From assembly GCA_028819215.1 (NCBI GenBank), contig JAPPMG010000100.1, positions 62,001 through 126,000 of the forward strand: a DNA stretch of 64,000 bases, in the 5' to 3' direction. This stretch comes from Bryobacterales bacterium. Its GTDB lineage: Bacteria > Acidobacteriota > Terriglobia > Bryobacterales > UBA6623. Position numbers and translations under genes: made by a program. The notes under the pieces were generated by a model. That model had not been told where the DNA came from and did no database searches. It was given only the letters and a program-made list of their open reading frames with translations. Of this stretch, positions 49,969-60,594 are shown one piece after another; position 1 is the first letter of the stretch, and each line of letters begins with the position of its first letter.

Positions 49969-51435
49969 TCAAGCAAGAATCTTGTGCAGGACCTCGCCTT
50001 CCACGTCGGTGAGCCGATAGCTCCGGCCGTTGTAGGTGTACGTGAGGCGCTCGTGGTCCAACCCGAGCAAGTGGAGAATCGTTGCGTGGAAATCGTGCAC
50101 CGACACCGGATCGACCGCTGCCTTGAAGCCGAGTTCGTCGGACTCGCCGTAGGACGTTCCTCCCTTGATGCCGCCACCCGCCATCCAAGCCGTAAAGCAG
50201 TGCGGATTGTGGTCGCGTCCGGGCCTTGAAGTGCCGATCTGGGCGACCGGCAGCCGGCCGAACTCCCCGCCCCAAATCACCAGGGTGTCGTCGAGCATGC
50301 CGCGCTGTTCGAGGTCAGTGATCAGGGCTGCGAACGGCTGATCGGTTTCGCCAGCAAATTGCGAGTGGTTTCCGAGGATGTCGATGTGGCCGTCCCACGC
50401 CCGCTGGTTTGCCGTCCCGCCGGAGTAAATCTGGACGAATCGGACGCCCCGCTCCAGGAGCCGCCGGGCCATGATGCATTGGCGGGCGATATGCCCGCAG
50501 CGCTCGCTGTGCAGGCCGTAGAGTTCCTGGATGTGCGCGGGCTCGCTGTCCACGTCGAGGGCCTCGGGTGCCGCCGACTGCATCCGGTAGGCGAGTTCGA
50601 AGCTCTCGATTCGGGCTGCAAGTTGCGGGTCAAGCGGATTGCGTTCCATGTCCCGGGAGTTTAGGCTTGCAATCAGGTCCAGCTGCGACCGCTGGTGGAC
50701 ATCCGACATCTCCGACGGGGGCGTCAGGTTCTGGATGGGGGCGCCCTTCGGGCGCAGCCATGTGCCTTGGTATGCCCCGGGCAGGAAGCCCGCGCTCCAG
50801 TTGGAGGCGCTGCCCTTCGGCAGGCCGCGGTCCTTGGGATCCGACATCACCACGAACCCCGGCAGGTCGCTGCTTTCGCTTCCTAGTCCATAGGTGATCC
50901 AGGACCCCAGGCTCGGAAAGCCCATCCGAGTCTGCCCGCTGTTGATCATGAAGAGAGCCGGGGAATGGTTATTCGAGCCCGGCAAGCCCGAATGGACGAA
51001 TGCCATCCGGTCGACATGCTCGCCCAGATAAGGGAATATCTCGGACACAAGCTTGCCGCTCTGCCCCCGCGGCGTGAACTTGAAGGGAGACTTCAGCAGC
51101 GCGCCGACTTCCCGCGAGAAGAAGCCGGTGAACTTGTCGAAGCCCTCGAGTTCCTGACCGTGCCGCGTTGTGAGTTCAGGCTTGTAATCCCATGTGTCCA
51201 CGTGGCTCGGTCCGCCGTTGATGAAGAGCCAAACGACGCGCTTGGCCTTGGGGGCGAAATGTGTTGGCCGAGGCGCCATCGGATTGAGCGCTCTGTCCGG
51301 AACCGAAGCGGCCTGAAGCAGCCCTTCGTCCGCGAGGATGCCGGCTAACCCGAGCATCCCCAGGCCCATCCCGCAACGTTCCAGCAGCTCGCGACGCGAT
51401 AGCGCGGGCAGTGGGGTGGTATGTGTGTCTCTCAT
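49969..51435 (-). CDS. DUF1501 protein (sulfatase-like fold)
   Basis: [95 protein letters not shown]. Confidence 0.93.
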   Translation of the reverse strand: [488 protein letters not shown]

Positions 51436-51440
51436 GCTTC

Positions 51441-54400
51441 TCACCGGATGTAGAGGAATTCGTTCAGGCTCATCAAGGACTGGCAGAAGTCAACCAGCGC
51501 GAGGCGGTCCGGCTCGAGCTCGCCGTCCTTGCGGTACAGGTCCACCTGACGCTCCAGGAATGCCACTCCTTGGGCAGCTTCCGATGGCCCGGGCGGACGC
51601 GCGAAAGCGGTCCGGTAGGCCTTCTCGACCGCTGCTTGCGGCTCCAAGCCAGCCAACCGGGACGAGAAATTCCTCGCATAGCGGCGCGTGAACGGGCTGT
51701 TGAGGAAAAGCAGCGCTTGGGGGGCGATCGTCGTGGACGGTCGGCGGCCAATGCCGACGAGGTGCTCGGGCCAGTCGAACAACATCATCGAAGGGATTAG
51801 CTCGCTACGCTTGACGAAAAAATAGACGCTGCGCCTAGGCATGCTCTCGTTCTGCACCCCAATTCCATACATGGTCGGGTCGAGCGTCCCGGACACCGCC
51901 AGCATGGAGTCGCGAATCGCCTCGGCTTCGAGCCTCCTCGGCGTCCAGCGCCAGCGAAGTCGGTTCGACGAGTCGACGGCGGCCTTCGAGCTGTCGACGG
52001 TCGAATCGACCCTGTAGACGCTGCTGGCCATGATCATGCGGTGCAGGCGCTTGAGCTGCCAACCATTCTGAATGAGGTCCCCAGCCAGCCAGGCAAGGAG
52101 TTCCGGGTGGGTCGGACGCGCGCCCATTGCCCCGAAATTACTCGGAGTGGCCACGATTCCGGTACCGAAATGGTGGTGCCAGACCCGGTTGACGATGACA
52201 CGCGCCAGCAGCGCGCCCGCGCCGGATTCGGAATCGGTGAGCCACTTGGCGAGCGAAGCTCGATGAAATCCACTGCGCTCCCATCCGGGCGGCGGCTTCT
52301 CGAGCCAGTGCCCCGGTTCCGCGTCCCGGCGGGTCAGAATCGGCAATGCCCGCGGCTCGGCTGGCTCCAGCTTCAGATTCGCATCGCCACGTCGGAGAAC
52401 GTAGGTCTGCTCGTAGAAATGCGGATAGCCCCTCCCGTTGGCATTGTGACGTGGCTTTGCGAACCCTTCCGCTGTTGCCTGGATTTTCGTGAACGAAGGC
52501 TTCGGTATGCGAGCTTCGTGGTCACGGATCGCCGCGCTCGCCTCCATCCACTCTTGGTTCTTGCGGGCGAAGTCCTTGAGCAGGAGGACCTTCTGGCCGT
52601 CCGTCAGGGACTCGACCCCTGTCTCCCGGAGTCCGGCCAAGCCCTCGACGAGGCCTTGCGAGACACCTTCTCCAACCGCAAAACCGGGTTCGGTCGAGTC
52701 CGTCACGGACAGGCGAAGACGCCCCAGGCTGAAATGCGAGTTATAGCCGAATACGAGCTTGATTGCTAGCCGCAATCCGCCGTCGAAACTCGCGGGTTCC
52801 TCGAAATCAAAGATGGCGGCGTGGTCCGAGCCGACCCCGGCCGGGGGGAGTGCCCAGCCGCTTCTGTCGCTGTTGTCCTCGATAGCCAAGGAGACGGAGG
52901 CGTAGCCCGCTTCCAGTTGGTCCGTTGCCCGCGCGTTCCGCAACTTGAGCTTCACGGGATCGACTTCGGGTTCCGACATCGGCCGGGCCTCCGCCGAAAC
53001 GCGGCCGAGGAGGAACTCCCCATCATGCGAGCGGCCAGGGCCGTTGAACGGTAATGACGGGTGCGTCAAGGCCTCGACCCTGAGGGCTCGCAGATCTCTT
53101 GCGGAGATGTTGGCGACGAGCGTGTAGGTATCAAAGTCGACATTGTCGCCACTGAACAGGATCGAACCGTCGTCGAGCTTGTCTGCCGTAGCTCGGCTGG
53201 CAGTCTTGATGTCGACGATATCCAGGACCTGCCATTCACCGGCGCCGGAACCGGGAGCCCCGTCCCTGAGCCATTGCTCGAATGCCTCGCCAGCCAACTC
53301 GCGCTCGATTTCCTCTCGTTTCTGGCGAAGCTCCTTGAGCCGACCCTCCCACTCAGCCCTTTCGGTTCTGAACTTTCCAGGATTCGGATCGTGCTCGATG
53401 ATCGACCGCGTCGTGCGACCGAAGATCGCCGCCATCTGGTAGTAGTCACGAGCGGATATCGGATCATGCTTGTGATCGTGGCAGCGGGCGCAGCCCACGG
53501 TGAGCCCGAGCATCGCCGTTCCGAGAGTGCCAATCATGTCGTCGAGTTCGTCGTAGCGCGAAATCTCGAACTCGGCGTCCGAGATTTGCGTCGGGAAGGG
53601 GCCGTTTCCCATAAACCCGGTCGCCATCAGGGCAAGGGCATTCTCGGGTTCCAGTTCGTCCCCGGCGACTTGCAGCCTGACAAATCGGTCGTAGGGCATG
53701 TCGCGGTTGAATGCCTTGATCAGAAAGTCCCTGTAATGGTAGGCGAATGGCCGGTCGTAGTCCTCCTCGAAGCCGTAGCTCTCGGCGAACCGAGCGATGT
53801 CCATCCAGTGGCGTGCCCACCTCTCACCGTAGTGCGGCGACTCGAGCAACTCGTCGATGAGTCGTTCAAACGCATCGGACGCCGAGTCGTTCGCGAATTC
53901 CTCCACGCGCTCCGGGCTGGGCGGCAGACCCAGCAAATCGAGCGATGCGCGCCGGATCAGGGTGCGCCGGCCGGCCGGAGAATTCGGCTCGATTCCAGCA
54001 GCCTCAAGTCTGGCCAGTATGAACCGATCGATCGGAGTCCTTGCCCAGGTTTCGTCGGCGACTGCCGGGGGGGCGGTCCCCATCAACGGGCCGAACGACC
54101 AGAAGCGCGCACGGTCGCCCGCCTCGGAAACCGGTTCGCCGGTGCTGGTAAGGGGTTGATCGTACGGGGCGCCGAGATCCACCCAGCGGCCCACCGCGTC
54201 GATCTTTTCGTCGGGGAGCTTGTCCTGGCCGAATGGCATGAAGGGCTGGCGCTCGTGCCGCAAGACGGCGAGAAGCGCGCTCGACTCGGCCGATGCTCCC
54301 ATCTTGCCGCTCGCAACCAGGGCACCTCGGGACCTCAAGTCCAGCCCGCCCATGACTTGGCCGTCCCCGTGACATCCAAGGCAGCTGTCTAGAAACAGCG

Positions 54401-54782
54401 GCTGGATCTCGGAACGAAAGACCGCGAGACCCTCGGCCATGCGTTCTGGGTGCTCGTCATCGACTTGCTGCGCCAGTGCTGAAGTGCCGACCATGCAGCA
54501 AACCAGGGGGATATTCCAGACGGCACGCCGACGCGCACGCAAGGTAGGACGGCCCGTGCGTAGTGCGCCGCAATGACTGCCGCCGGTTCGGTCAGGGACC
54601 TTGCGAACGGCTGCTGGTGGCTCGATGGAGAGGCGTTTCGCGAACCCGTTGGCCATCCCCATTCGCAGCATTGCGAACCCAGTATAGTGTTGCCGCGCTC
54701 GAACGGAGACCTTTGAAATCAAGGCCTCGGGGGACGCCGGGTCCGAGCGCCGGCGTACCGTGCGGCCGTATAGCACGGCCAC
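51441..54782 (-). CDS. Planctomycete-type cytochrome c / DUF1549 / DUF1553 protein
   Basis: IQPLFLDSCLGCHGDG, TLIRRASLDLLGLPPSPERVEEF, YGERWARHWMDIARFAESYGFEEDYDRPFAYHYRDFLIKAFN, CARCHDHKHDPI. True start probably downstream of 54782. Confidence 0.92.
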   Translation of the reverse strand: MAVLYGRTVRRRSDPASPEALISKVSVRARQHYTGFAMLRMGMANGFAKRLSIEPPAAVRKVPDRTGGSHCGALRTGRPTLRARRRAVWNIPLVCCMVGTSALAQQVDDEHPERMAEGLAVFRSEIQPLFLDSCLGCHGDGQVMGGLDLRSRGALVASGKMGASAESSALLAVLRHERQPFMPFGQDKLPDEKIDAVGRWVDLGAPYDQPLTSTGEPVSEAGDRARFWSFGPLMGTAPPAVADETWARTPIDRFILARLEAAGIEPNSPAGRRTLIRRASLDLLGLPPSPERVEEFANDSASDAFERLIDELLESPHYGERWARHWMDIARFAESYGFEEDYDRPFAYHYRDFLIKAFNRDMPYDRFVRLQVAGDELEPENALALMATGFMGNGPFPTQISDAEFEISRYDELDDMIGTLGTAMLGLTVGCARCHDHKHDPISARDYYQMAAIFGRTTRSIIEHDPNPGKFRTERAEWEGRLKELRQKREEIERELAGEAFEQWLRDGAPGSGAGEWQVLDIVDIKTASRATADKLDDGSILFSGDNVDFDTYTLVANISARDLRALRVEALTHPSLPFNGPGRSHDGEFLLGRVSAEARPMSEPEVDPVKLKLRNARATDQLEAGYASVSLAIEDNSDRSGWALPPAGVGSDHAAIFDFEEPASFDGGLRLAIKLVFGYNSHFSLGRLRLSVTDSTEPGFAVGEGVSQGLVEGLAGLRETGVESLTDGQKVLLLKDFARKNQEWMEASAAIRDHEARIPKPSFTKIQATAEGFAKPRHNANGRGYPHFYEQTYVLRRGDANLKLEPAEPRALPILTRRDAEPGHWLEKPPPGWERSGFHRASLAKWLTDSESGAGALLARVIVNRVWHHHFGTGIVATPSNFGAMGARPTHPELLAWLAGDLIQNGWQLKRLHRMIMASSVYRVDSTVDSSKAAVDSSNRLRWRWTPRRLEAEAIRDSMLAVSGTLDPTMYGIGVQNESMPRRSVYFFVKRSELIPSMMLFDWPEHLVGIGRRPSTTIAPQALLFLNSPFTRRYARNFSSRLAGLEPQAAVEKAYRTAFARPPGPSEAAQGVAFLERQVDLYRKDGELEPDRLALVDFCQSLMSLNEFLYIR

Positions 54783-54791
54783 CTGCCCTAG

Positions 54792-56309
54792 CCCGCATCC
54801 GTCACCAACTTTGGCGAGGATCGGATTCTGGCGTCCTGGATCCGGAGAGTGGGCTGTCGGGAGGGGGCTCGCAATTGGTTTCCGGCCTGGTCGTGCGGTA
54901 ATGCCCTCGTGTAGCCACCTCTTCCTCGAAGCTCGACCGGTTCCGGGAGATTATTGGCGCTCCGATCGGTCACCAGGCGCTTCGCGCACACACCCCCTGC
55001 CCAGCCGTCCCACGCAACGGCTTGACGGACTCTTCCTCGGACCCACCGCCTATCCCGACGCAACCTCCCGGAGTCGTGACAGGCTGTGCGCGAACAGCTC
55101 CTGGCGCGGAAACACCGAGGACAGGGACACCCAGATCCTCCGCACGCTCATCCGTACCGTCGCGGCCACCTTCAGCAGCAGAGCCCGGATCGTCCCGAAC
55201 TGCGCCGTCGCCAGCTCCGTCCCGGCCAGACCCACCTGCCGCAGCACCTCCAGCAACGCCGCGGCGAACAAAGCCCAGTACAGCCGCAGCTGGTTCGCCC
55301 GCAGCGTCGCCGCCGAGGTCCGGTCTGCGAACAGGTCCAGCTGCTGCTCTTTGATGCGGTTCCCCATGTCCCCCCGCGCGCAGCACAGCTGCTCGTACAG
55401 CGCCTGCCTCCCGATCCGGCCCCGCTGCAGACTGGTCACCACGAAACGCTGCTTGTCCCCGCGCACCTGGTCCGGCAGCCACTCCGCCTTGCCCACCACA
55501 CGCCGCTTGCAGCTCCAGCTCGCCAGCGTCCGGTAGCGGAAGTCCCGGTACCGCCGCGAGGCCCGCCCGCTGGCCACCCCCCGGCTCCGCGACCGCCGCT
55601 GCTGCCGTGCCAACGCCCGCTGCAGCCGTGGGTTGCGGGCCAATCCGGACACGTAGTCGACCCCCGCCTGCCCCTCGCACCACGCCATCAGCTCCTCGCG
55701 GCAGAAGCCCGAGTCCCCCCGCACGATCACCCGCACCCGCGGCCAGCGCTGGCGGATCTGCCTCACGATTCGCTTGAGCTCCTTCAGCGCCCCGTCCGCC
55801 CCGTCCCGGTTGGCCGTCCGCAGCCGCCCGCACAGGATGTGCGGACCGCAGGTCACATACGATGGCCCCGGTCGCGTTCGCGCGCGCGGCTCTCGCCGGT
55901 GACGTCGTCGCGGCCCACGGCGAGCGCGAGCAGGCTGTCCTCGCGCAGTCGGTCGTGATCGCAGAGGTCTTCATAGCCGAGCACGAGGCCGAACAGGCGC
56001 TGGGCGAGCAGGTGCGGGGGGGCATGCTCGCAGCGGCCGGGATTGCGGTGATCGGCGAAGCAGGCGGCCAAGCGCTGGGTCAGGCCGATGCGCTGGTCGA
56101 CGGCCCGTAGCAAGAGGGCTCCGCCATCGGAGGACATGCGGCCGCCGTCAAAGCCGGCGCGAACTTTGCGGCAGCCCTGCTTGGGGAGGTCGATTGTGAT
56201 ACAGCGTGTGGGCATGGGGTGTGTTTGTTGGTAGCACGTAAATTGATGATAACAAACATGTTACCACAAATTCACACCTCATTTCACCCCCCTTGGTGAG
56301 ATACCCGGG
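54792..56309 (-). mobile_element. IS1380-type insertion sequence, internally deleted, flanked by CTAG direct repeats
   Basis: Ends CCCGCATCCGTCACCAA and (reverse complement) CCCGGGTATCTCACCAA (12/17 identical); CTAG at 54788-54791 and 56310-56313; transposase fragments between. Confidence 0.8.
55050..56215 (-). pseudogene. IS1380-family transposase, split and internally deleted
   Basis: N-part (55853-56215) ...LALAVGRDDVTGESRARERDRGH; C-part (55050-55856) TCGPHILCGRLRTANRDGADGALKELKRIVRQIRQRWPRVRVIVRGDSGFCREELMAWCE... in another frame; middle segment missing. Confidence 0.82.
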
Positions 56310-57347
56310 CTAGCGCTCCACGCGGCCAGAGCCGCCGCCCTGCATCAGCGCCAGCACCTCCTTGGCCGAGAAGCGGTTGAAATCGCCGGGCACGGAGTGC
56401 TTGAGGCAGGAGGCTGCGACTGCAAACTCCAGGGCCTGTGACTTGTCGTCGGGAAACAGGTGCAGCCCGCCGATCAGGCCGCCCGAGAACGAATCCCCGC
56501 CGCCGACGCGGTCTACGATGTGCGTGATCTCGTACTTGCGGCTGAGGTAGAACTGGTCTCCGTCATATAGGCAGGCTGACCAGCCGTTGTGCGACGCTGA
56601 CACAGATTCCCTCAGGGTGATGGCCTGCATCTTCAGGTTCGGGAAGCGCTCGAGCATCAGCTTTGCCAGCTGTTCGTAGCGTTCGACATTCAAGCGGCCC
56701 GATTCGACATCGACATCTTCCACCGACACGCCTAGCGACTTCTGGCAGTCCTCTTCGTTGGCGATGCCGACGTCCACGTGCCGCACGATGCCCTGCATGA
56801 CTTCGGGAGCGGTCTTGCCGTATTTCCAGAGCTTCTTGCGGAAATTGTAATCGCAGGAAACTGTCAGGCCCTTGTCCTTGGCGGCGCGAACCGCCTCCAA
56901 CGACAGGTCGGCGCAGCCTTGGCTCAGCGCAGGCGTGATGCCGGTGATGTGAAACCACGTGGCCCCTGCCAAGATCGCATCCCAATCGAAGTCCCCGGGG
57001 CCGGCCTGTGCGATCGAACTGTCTGCACGGTCATAGAGCACCTTAGAGGGGCGCTGGTTGGCGCCCGTCTCGAGGAAGTAGACGCCGACCCGCCCCGGCT
57101 TGCGCACGATGCTCTCGCAGTCGATGCCGAAGCCCCGCAGCTGCGCAATGCAGTTGTCAGCGAGGAAGTTATCGTCCGGAAAGGCCGTAACGAACGAGCT
57201 CGGGATCCCGTAGTTCGCGACCGAGACTGCGACGTTCGCCTCGCCGCCGCCGAATGTCGCCACAAACGCGGGAGATTGGAACGGACGCTCGAGGTGCGGC
57301 GGTGCGAGACGCAGCATGATCTCGCCGAACGTGACTACTTGGGCCAT
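56310..57347 (-). CDS. PfkB-family sugar kinase (2-keto-3-deoxygluconate kinase-like)
   Basis: [72 protein letters not shown]. Confidence 0.93.
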   Translation of the reverse strand: MAQVVTFGEIMLRLAPPHLERPFQSPAFVATFGGGEANVAVSVANYGIPSSFVTAFPDDNFLADNCIAQLRGFGIDCESIVRKPGRVGVYFLETGANQRPSKVLYDRADSSIAQAGPGDFDWDAILAGATWFHITGITPALSQGCADLSLEAVRAAKDKGLTVSCDYNFRKKLWKYGKTAPEVMQGIVRHVDVGIANEEDCQKSLGVSVEDVDVESGRLNVERYEQLAKLMLERFPNLKMQAITLRESVSASHNGWSACLYDGDQFYLSRKYEITHIVDRVGGGDSFSGGLIGGLHLFPDDKSQALEFAVAASCLKHSVPGDFNRFSAKEVLALMQGGGSGRVER

Positions 57348-57492
57348 ATTCCGATCTTAGCTCGCTGCATTTCGTGGCCCGACACAGGGATTTCGAGGCG
57401 ATCAATCCGGATGCTCCGAGGCGCCTCACGGAATCGGGGCCGTGCCCCGTCAGCGGGGAGGCGCTAGAGAACGGGCGCAGCGGGTGGGCCAC

Positions 57493-58626
57493 TCAACGCG
57501 GAGGTGTTCCGCTTGCATCGAGTGGACGCAGGGGATTGTCTGGGTCGTATATGCCGATCCAGTGGTTCGTGAACCGCAGTTCGTCCTGTGGCCGCACCGG
57601 AGGCATGTGGCAGGCCGAGCACGCCCGATCGCTGGCCTGGCGGCAGACCGGAGCTGGCGGCACGCGGCCCTCGTGACACTCTAAGCAGCGCCGGTTGTCG
57701 CGCGCCTCCTCCGCCGAGAGCGGCCCGTGCGGATCGTGGCACCGCATGCATGCCAAGGGTTGGCCGCCGGGCTGCGCACAGGCGCTCCGCGAGAGATAAA
57801 CGGGCTGGTGCCGGACGTTCCACGGATCGCTCCAGTCGATCACCTGGCCAGAAGACGCTGGCGGCCTGTGGCACTGGCCGCAGCTATCGAGCAGCTCGTC
57901 GCCAGCCAGTCGCGCTGGGTTCCTGATGGCGGCGCTTGCCTGTGCCATCTGGCCGGATGCCACGGCCTCGACATGCCTCTGGCCTGGCCCGTGACAGGCC
58001 TCGCAACGCACGCCCGGCTCGTGCGGCCGTAGCGAGAAACCCTCGCCTAGCGCCAGCGGCCCGGTCGAATGGCACTGGAAGCAGCGCATGATCGAGGGCT
58101 GCGGGCCGAATGTTTCGTAGTACACACCCAGTGCATTTTCGGCCCCCCGTGCGGGAGCGTTGCGATGACCCGGAGTAGTTCCCAGCGCACCGCTTGCGGC
58201 GTAGTAGCTGAAATGGTGCTCGACGTAACGACCCTCGTCGACCTGCCCGACGAAAGTGACCGCCTGCTCGCCTGCACCGAACGCCCATTCGAGGCCAGAT
58301 TCGATTCGCTGTCCCTGCGCTGTGATCTCGACACGGAGGCCGCCTTCGTCGGCGCGATAGGAGTACGTAGCGCCCCCCGTCCGCACCAACGGTTGCGACG
58401 GTGCGAACGATGCCGCGGCCGGATGATCGGCTGTGGGATGCAGCGACAGGGCGTGGCCGCTGGCTGATTGCTTCGCGAACTGCTCGGCGTGGCAGGCCGC
58501 GCACGCGTCCGCCCCGAGATACGTCTCCGGGGAGTGATCGAAGACGTCTAAGGGCTGGGAGAATAGTCGAAGCGCTGCCGATACGAGGCACGGCAGCGTC
58601 CACTTCAGCGCTCTGTTCCTAGTCAT
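57493..58626 (-). CDS. Secreted multiheme c-type cytochrome (7 CXXCH)
   Basis: CAACH, CFQCH, CEACH, CGQCH, CMRCH, CLECH, CSACH in one ORF with an N-terminal signal-like region. Confidence 0.9.
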   Translation of the reverse strand: MTRNRALKWTLPCLVSAALRLFSQPLDVFDHSPETYLGADACAACHAEQFAKQSASGHALSLHPTADHPAAASFAPSQPLVRTGGATYSYRADEGGLRVEITAQGQRIESGLEWAFGAGEQAVTFVGQVDEGRYVEHHFSYYAASGALGTTPGHRNAPARGAENALGVYYETFGPQPSIMRCFQCHSTGPLALGEGFSLRPHEPGVRCEACHGPGQRHVEAVASGQMAQASAAIRNPARLAGDELLDSCGQCHRPPASSGQVIDWSDPWNVRHQPVYLSRSACAQPGGQPLACMRCHDPHGPLSAEEARDNRRCLECHEGRVPPAPVCRQASDRACSACHMPPVRPQDELRFTNHWIGIYDPDNPLRPLDASGTPPR

Positions 58627-58655
58627 CGGCGCGCTGCCAACGTATCTTAAGGACT

Positions 58656-60512
58656 ATGGTACTCCGAGCCCAGCCGGGTCTGAGCCGGGGACCGCGGCGA
58701 CTCTCCAACGCAAGTTGGCGACTGGCGGGAGCGGCGTCGCCGGTCCTGTCCGCACTGGTGCTGGCAGGGATCCTCGCCGCAGCCGAGTCCGAAGAATCGG
58801 CCGTAGCGCGCGCCCGGCCGGTCTGGGCTGACGAGCAGACCAACACGCTAGGCGCTCCCTCGCCGGACGGGCGCTTCCTTTCCTTCGTCGACGCCGCAGG
58901 TAACCTCGCGGTTCGGGACTTGGCAACAGGTGCCAGCCGTGCGCTTACCGGCGGCGCGGGCGGTCCTTCCTCGGGGCAGTTCGCCTACTTCTCGGTCTTC
59001 TCCCGCGACAGTCGGGAGATTGCCTATGCATGGTTCAACGAGGAACGATTCTACGAGCTGAGGATCGTTGCCATGGACGGCTCAGCTCCGCGCACCCTGT
59101 ACCGCAATCCCGAGTCCGGCTTCGTACAGCCTACAGCGTTCTCTCCGGACGGCGACCACGTGCTCACCTTGCTGTTCCGGCGCGACAACGTCAGCCAGAT
59201 CGCCTTGGTGTCGACAATCGACGGGACGGCGCGTGTCCTGCGTTCGCTGGACTGGTTCTATCCCAAGAAGATCGACCTATCGCCCGACGGGCGTTTCGTC
59301 ATCTACGACTCCATTCCCGCTAGCGAGTCGGCGGCCCGAGACATCCACATCCTCGCGGTGGACGGGTCGACTCAGGGTGTGCTTACCGACAGCCCGGCCA
59401 ACGACCTGTTCCCGCTCTGGACCCCCGATGGCGAGGCGGTCGTGTTCGGCAGCGACCGCGAGGGCGAGATGGATGCCTGGATGGTGCGAGTGGAGCATGG
59501 GGAGCCCCGCGGCGAACCTACGCTTGTCCGGAAGGGACTCGGACGGGCGCTGCCGATGGCGTTCACGAACGAGGGGAGCCTGTTCTATGGGCTGAGGGCG
59601 GGACGGAGCGATGTATACTTGGGCCGCTTCGATGCCTCGAGCGGCGCGCTCGCGGGTGGTGCAAGGGTCTTGCCGAGCCGCTTTGCCGGAGCCAACAGGA
59701 GTCCGGAGTGGTCGCCTGACGGCCGGTTCTTGGCATACCTGTCCCGGGTCGGTACGGAAAACTACGGGCAGGAGCACCGAGCGGTTACGGTGCGCAACAT
59801 GGCCTCTGGCCTCGAGACGGTGCACGCGCCGCGCCTCACGTTCGTAGAGCGGCTCAGGTGGTCGCCCGACGGGGGTTCTCTGCTGCTGAGCGGCGGGGAC
59901 GCTCAAGGCCGGTCCGGACTCTTCGTGATGGACCTGAGCACTGGCGAGGCAACGCAGGCTGTCGTCGAACGGACCGGCGACTTCCGCGGCTTGGAAGGCG
60001 ACTGGTCGGCGGATGGCGCTCGCATCTTTTTTGCACAGCGCACAGATCCGAATCGCTTCGTGATCCGATCCCACTCCTTGGAGTCGGGCCGGCGGGAAGA
60101 CGTGTACCACCCGCCGGCAGGCCGGGCGATCATCCGCTCGCTGCGCCGCGCGCGGGCCACGGACCGGCTCGCCTTCGTGCTGGAAGCCGGGCCTGATGAC
60201 GGCACTCAGGCAGTGCAGATCCTCGATGTCGAGGAGGAGCGGTCGACTGAGGTCCTCCGCTCGCGCTACGGGGACATTTCCGGCGTGGACTGGATCAAGG
60301 GCGACGATGAGTTGCTGGTGAGCGCTGAGTCCGGAGGCGGGTCTAGCCTGTGGATCGTCGCTGCGGGCGGCGCGGAGCCCACGCCTCTGGAAGCACCGTG
60401 GAAGCGTCCCGGACCTGTCCGCGTCAGCTCGGACGGAAACAGCCTGGCGTTCTCGCTCGAGGAGGCGAAGGACGAGGTCTGGTCGCTCGAACTTCCGGCA
60501 GCGGCTCGATAG
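58656..60512 (+). CDS. TolB/WD40-like beta-propeller (PD40) protein
   Basis: Repeats SPDGRFLSFVDAAGNLAV, SPDGRFVIYDSIP, TPDGEAVVFGSDREGEMDAWMV, SPDGRFLAYLSR. Confidence 0.87.
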   Translation: MVLRAQPGLSRGPRRLSNASWRLAGAASPVLSALVLAGILAAAESEESAVARARPVWADEQTNTLGAPSPDGRFLSFVDAAGNLAVRDLATGASRALTGGAGGPSSGQFAYFSVFSRDSREIAYAWFNEERFYELRIVAMDGSAPRTLYRNPESGFVQPTAFSPDGDHVLTLLFRRDNVSQIALVSTIDGTARVLRSLDWFYPKKIDLSPDGRFVIYDSIPASESAARDIHILAVDGSTQGVLTDSPANDLFPLWTPDGEAVVFGSDREGEMDAWMVRVEHGEPRGEPTLVRKGLGRALPMAFTNEGSLFYGLRAGRSDVYLGRFDASSGALAGGARVLPSRFAGANRSPEWSPDGRFLAYLSRVGTENYGQEHRAVTVRNMASGLETVHAPRLTFVERLRWSPDGGSLLLSGGDAQGRSGLFVMDLSTGEATQAVVERTGDFRGLEGDWSADGARIFFAQRTDPNRFVIRSHSLESGRREDVYHPPAGRAIIRSLRRARATDRLAFVLEAGPDDGTQAVQILDVEEERSTEVLRSRYGDISGVDWIKGDDELLVSAESGGGSSLWIVAAGGAEPTPLEAPWKRPGPVRVSSDGNSLAFSLEEAKDEVWSLELPAAAR

Positions 60513-60540
60513 CGTGCGACCGCTCCCCGGAAAGAAATTA

Positions 60541-60566
60541 GGGGCGGGACCCTGCGGTCCCGCCCC
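60541..60566 (-). terminator. Rho-independent-like terminator between convergent genes
   Basis: ggggcgggacc-ctgc-ggtcccgcccc, 11-bp perfect stem; on the minus strand followed by TAATTTCTTT. Confidence 0.8.
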
Positions 60567-60594
60567 GTGGAGAGCTCCTTCCGGTCGCGGGAAG

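Noticed and set aside
53061-54392. 443-aa plus-strand ORF
   Set aside because: Antisense to the DUF1553 gene, whose domain motifs are unambiguous.
55086-55958. 290-aa plus-strand ORF antisense to the transposase
   Set aside because: Pro/Arg/Gln-rich antisense translation of a high-GC gene with no recognisable domain.
54970-56025. 351-aa minus-strand ORF spanning the IS1380 region
   Set aside because: Out-of-frame read through GC-rich transposase DNA; low-complexity Ala/Gly/Arg product. The authentic fragments are 55853-56215 and 55050-55856.
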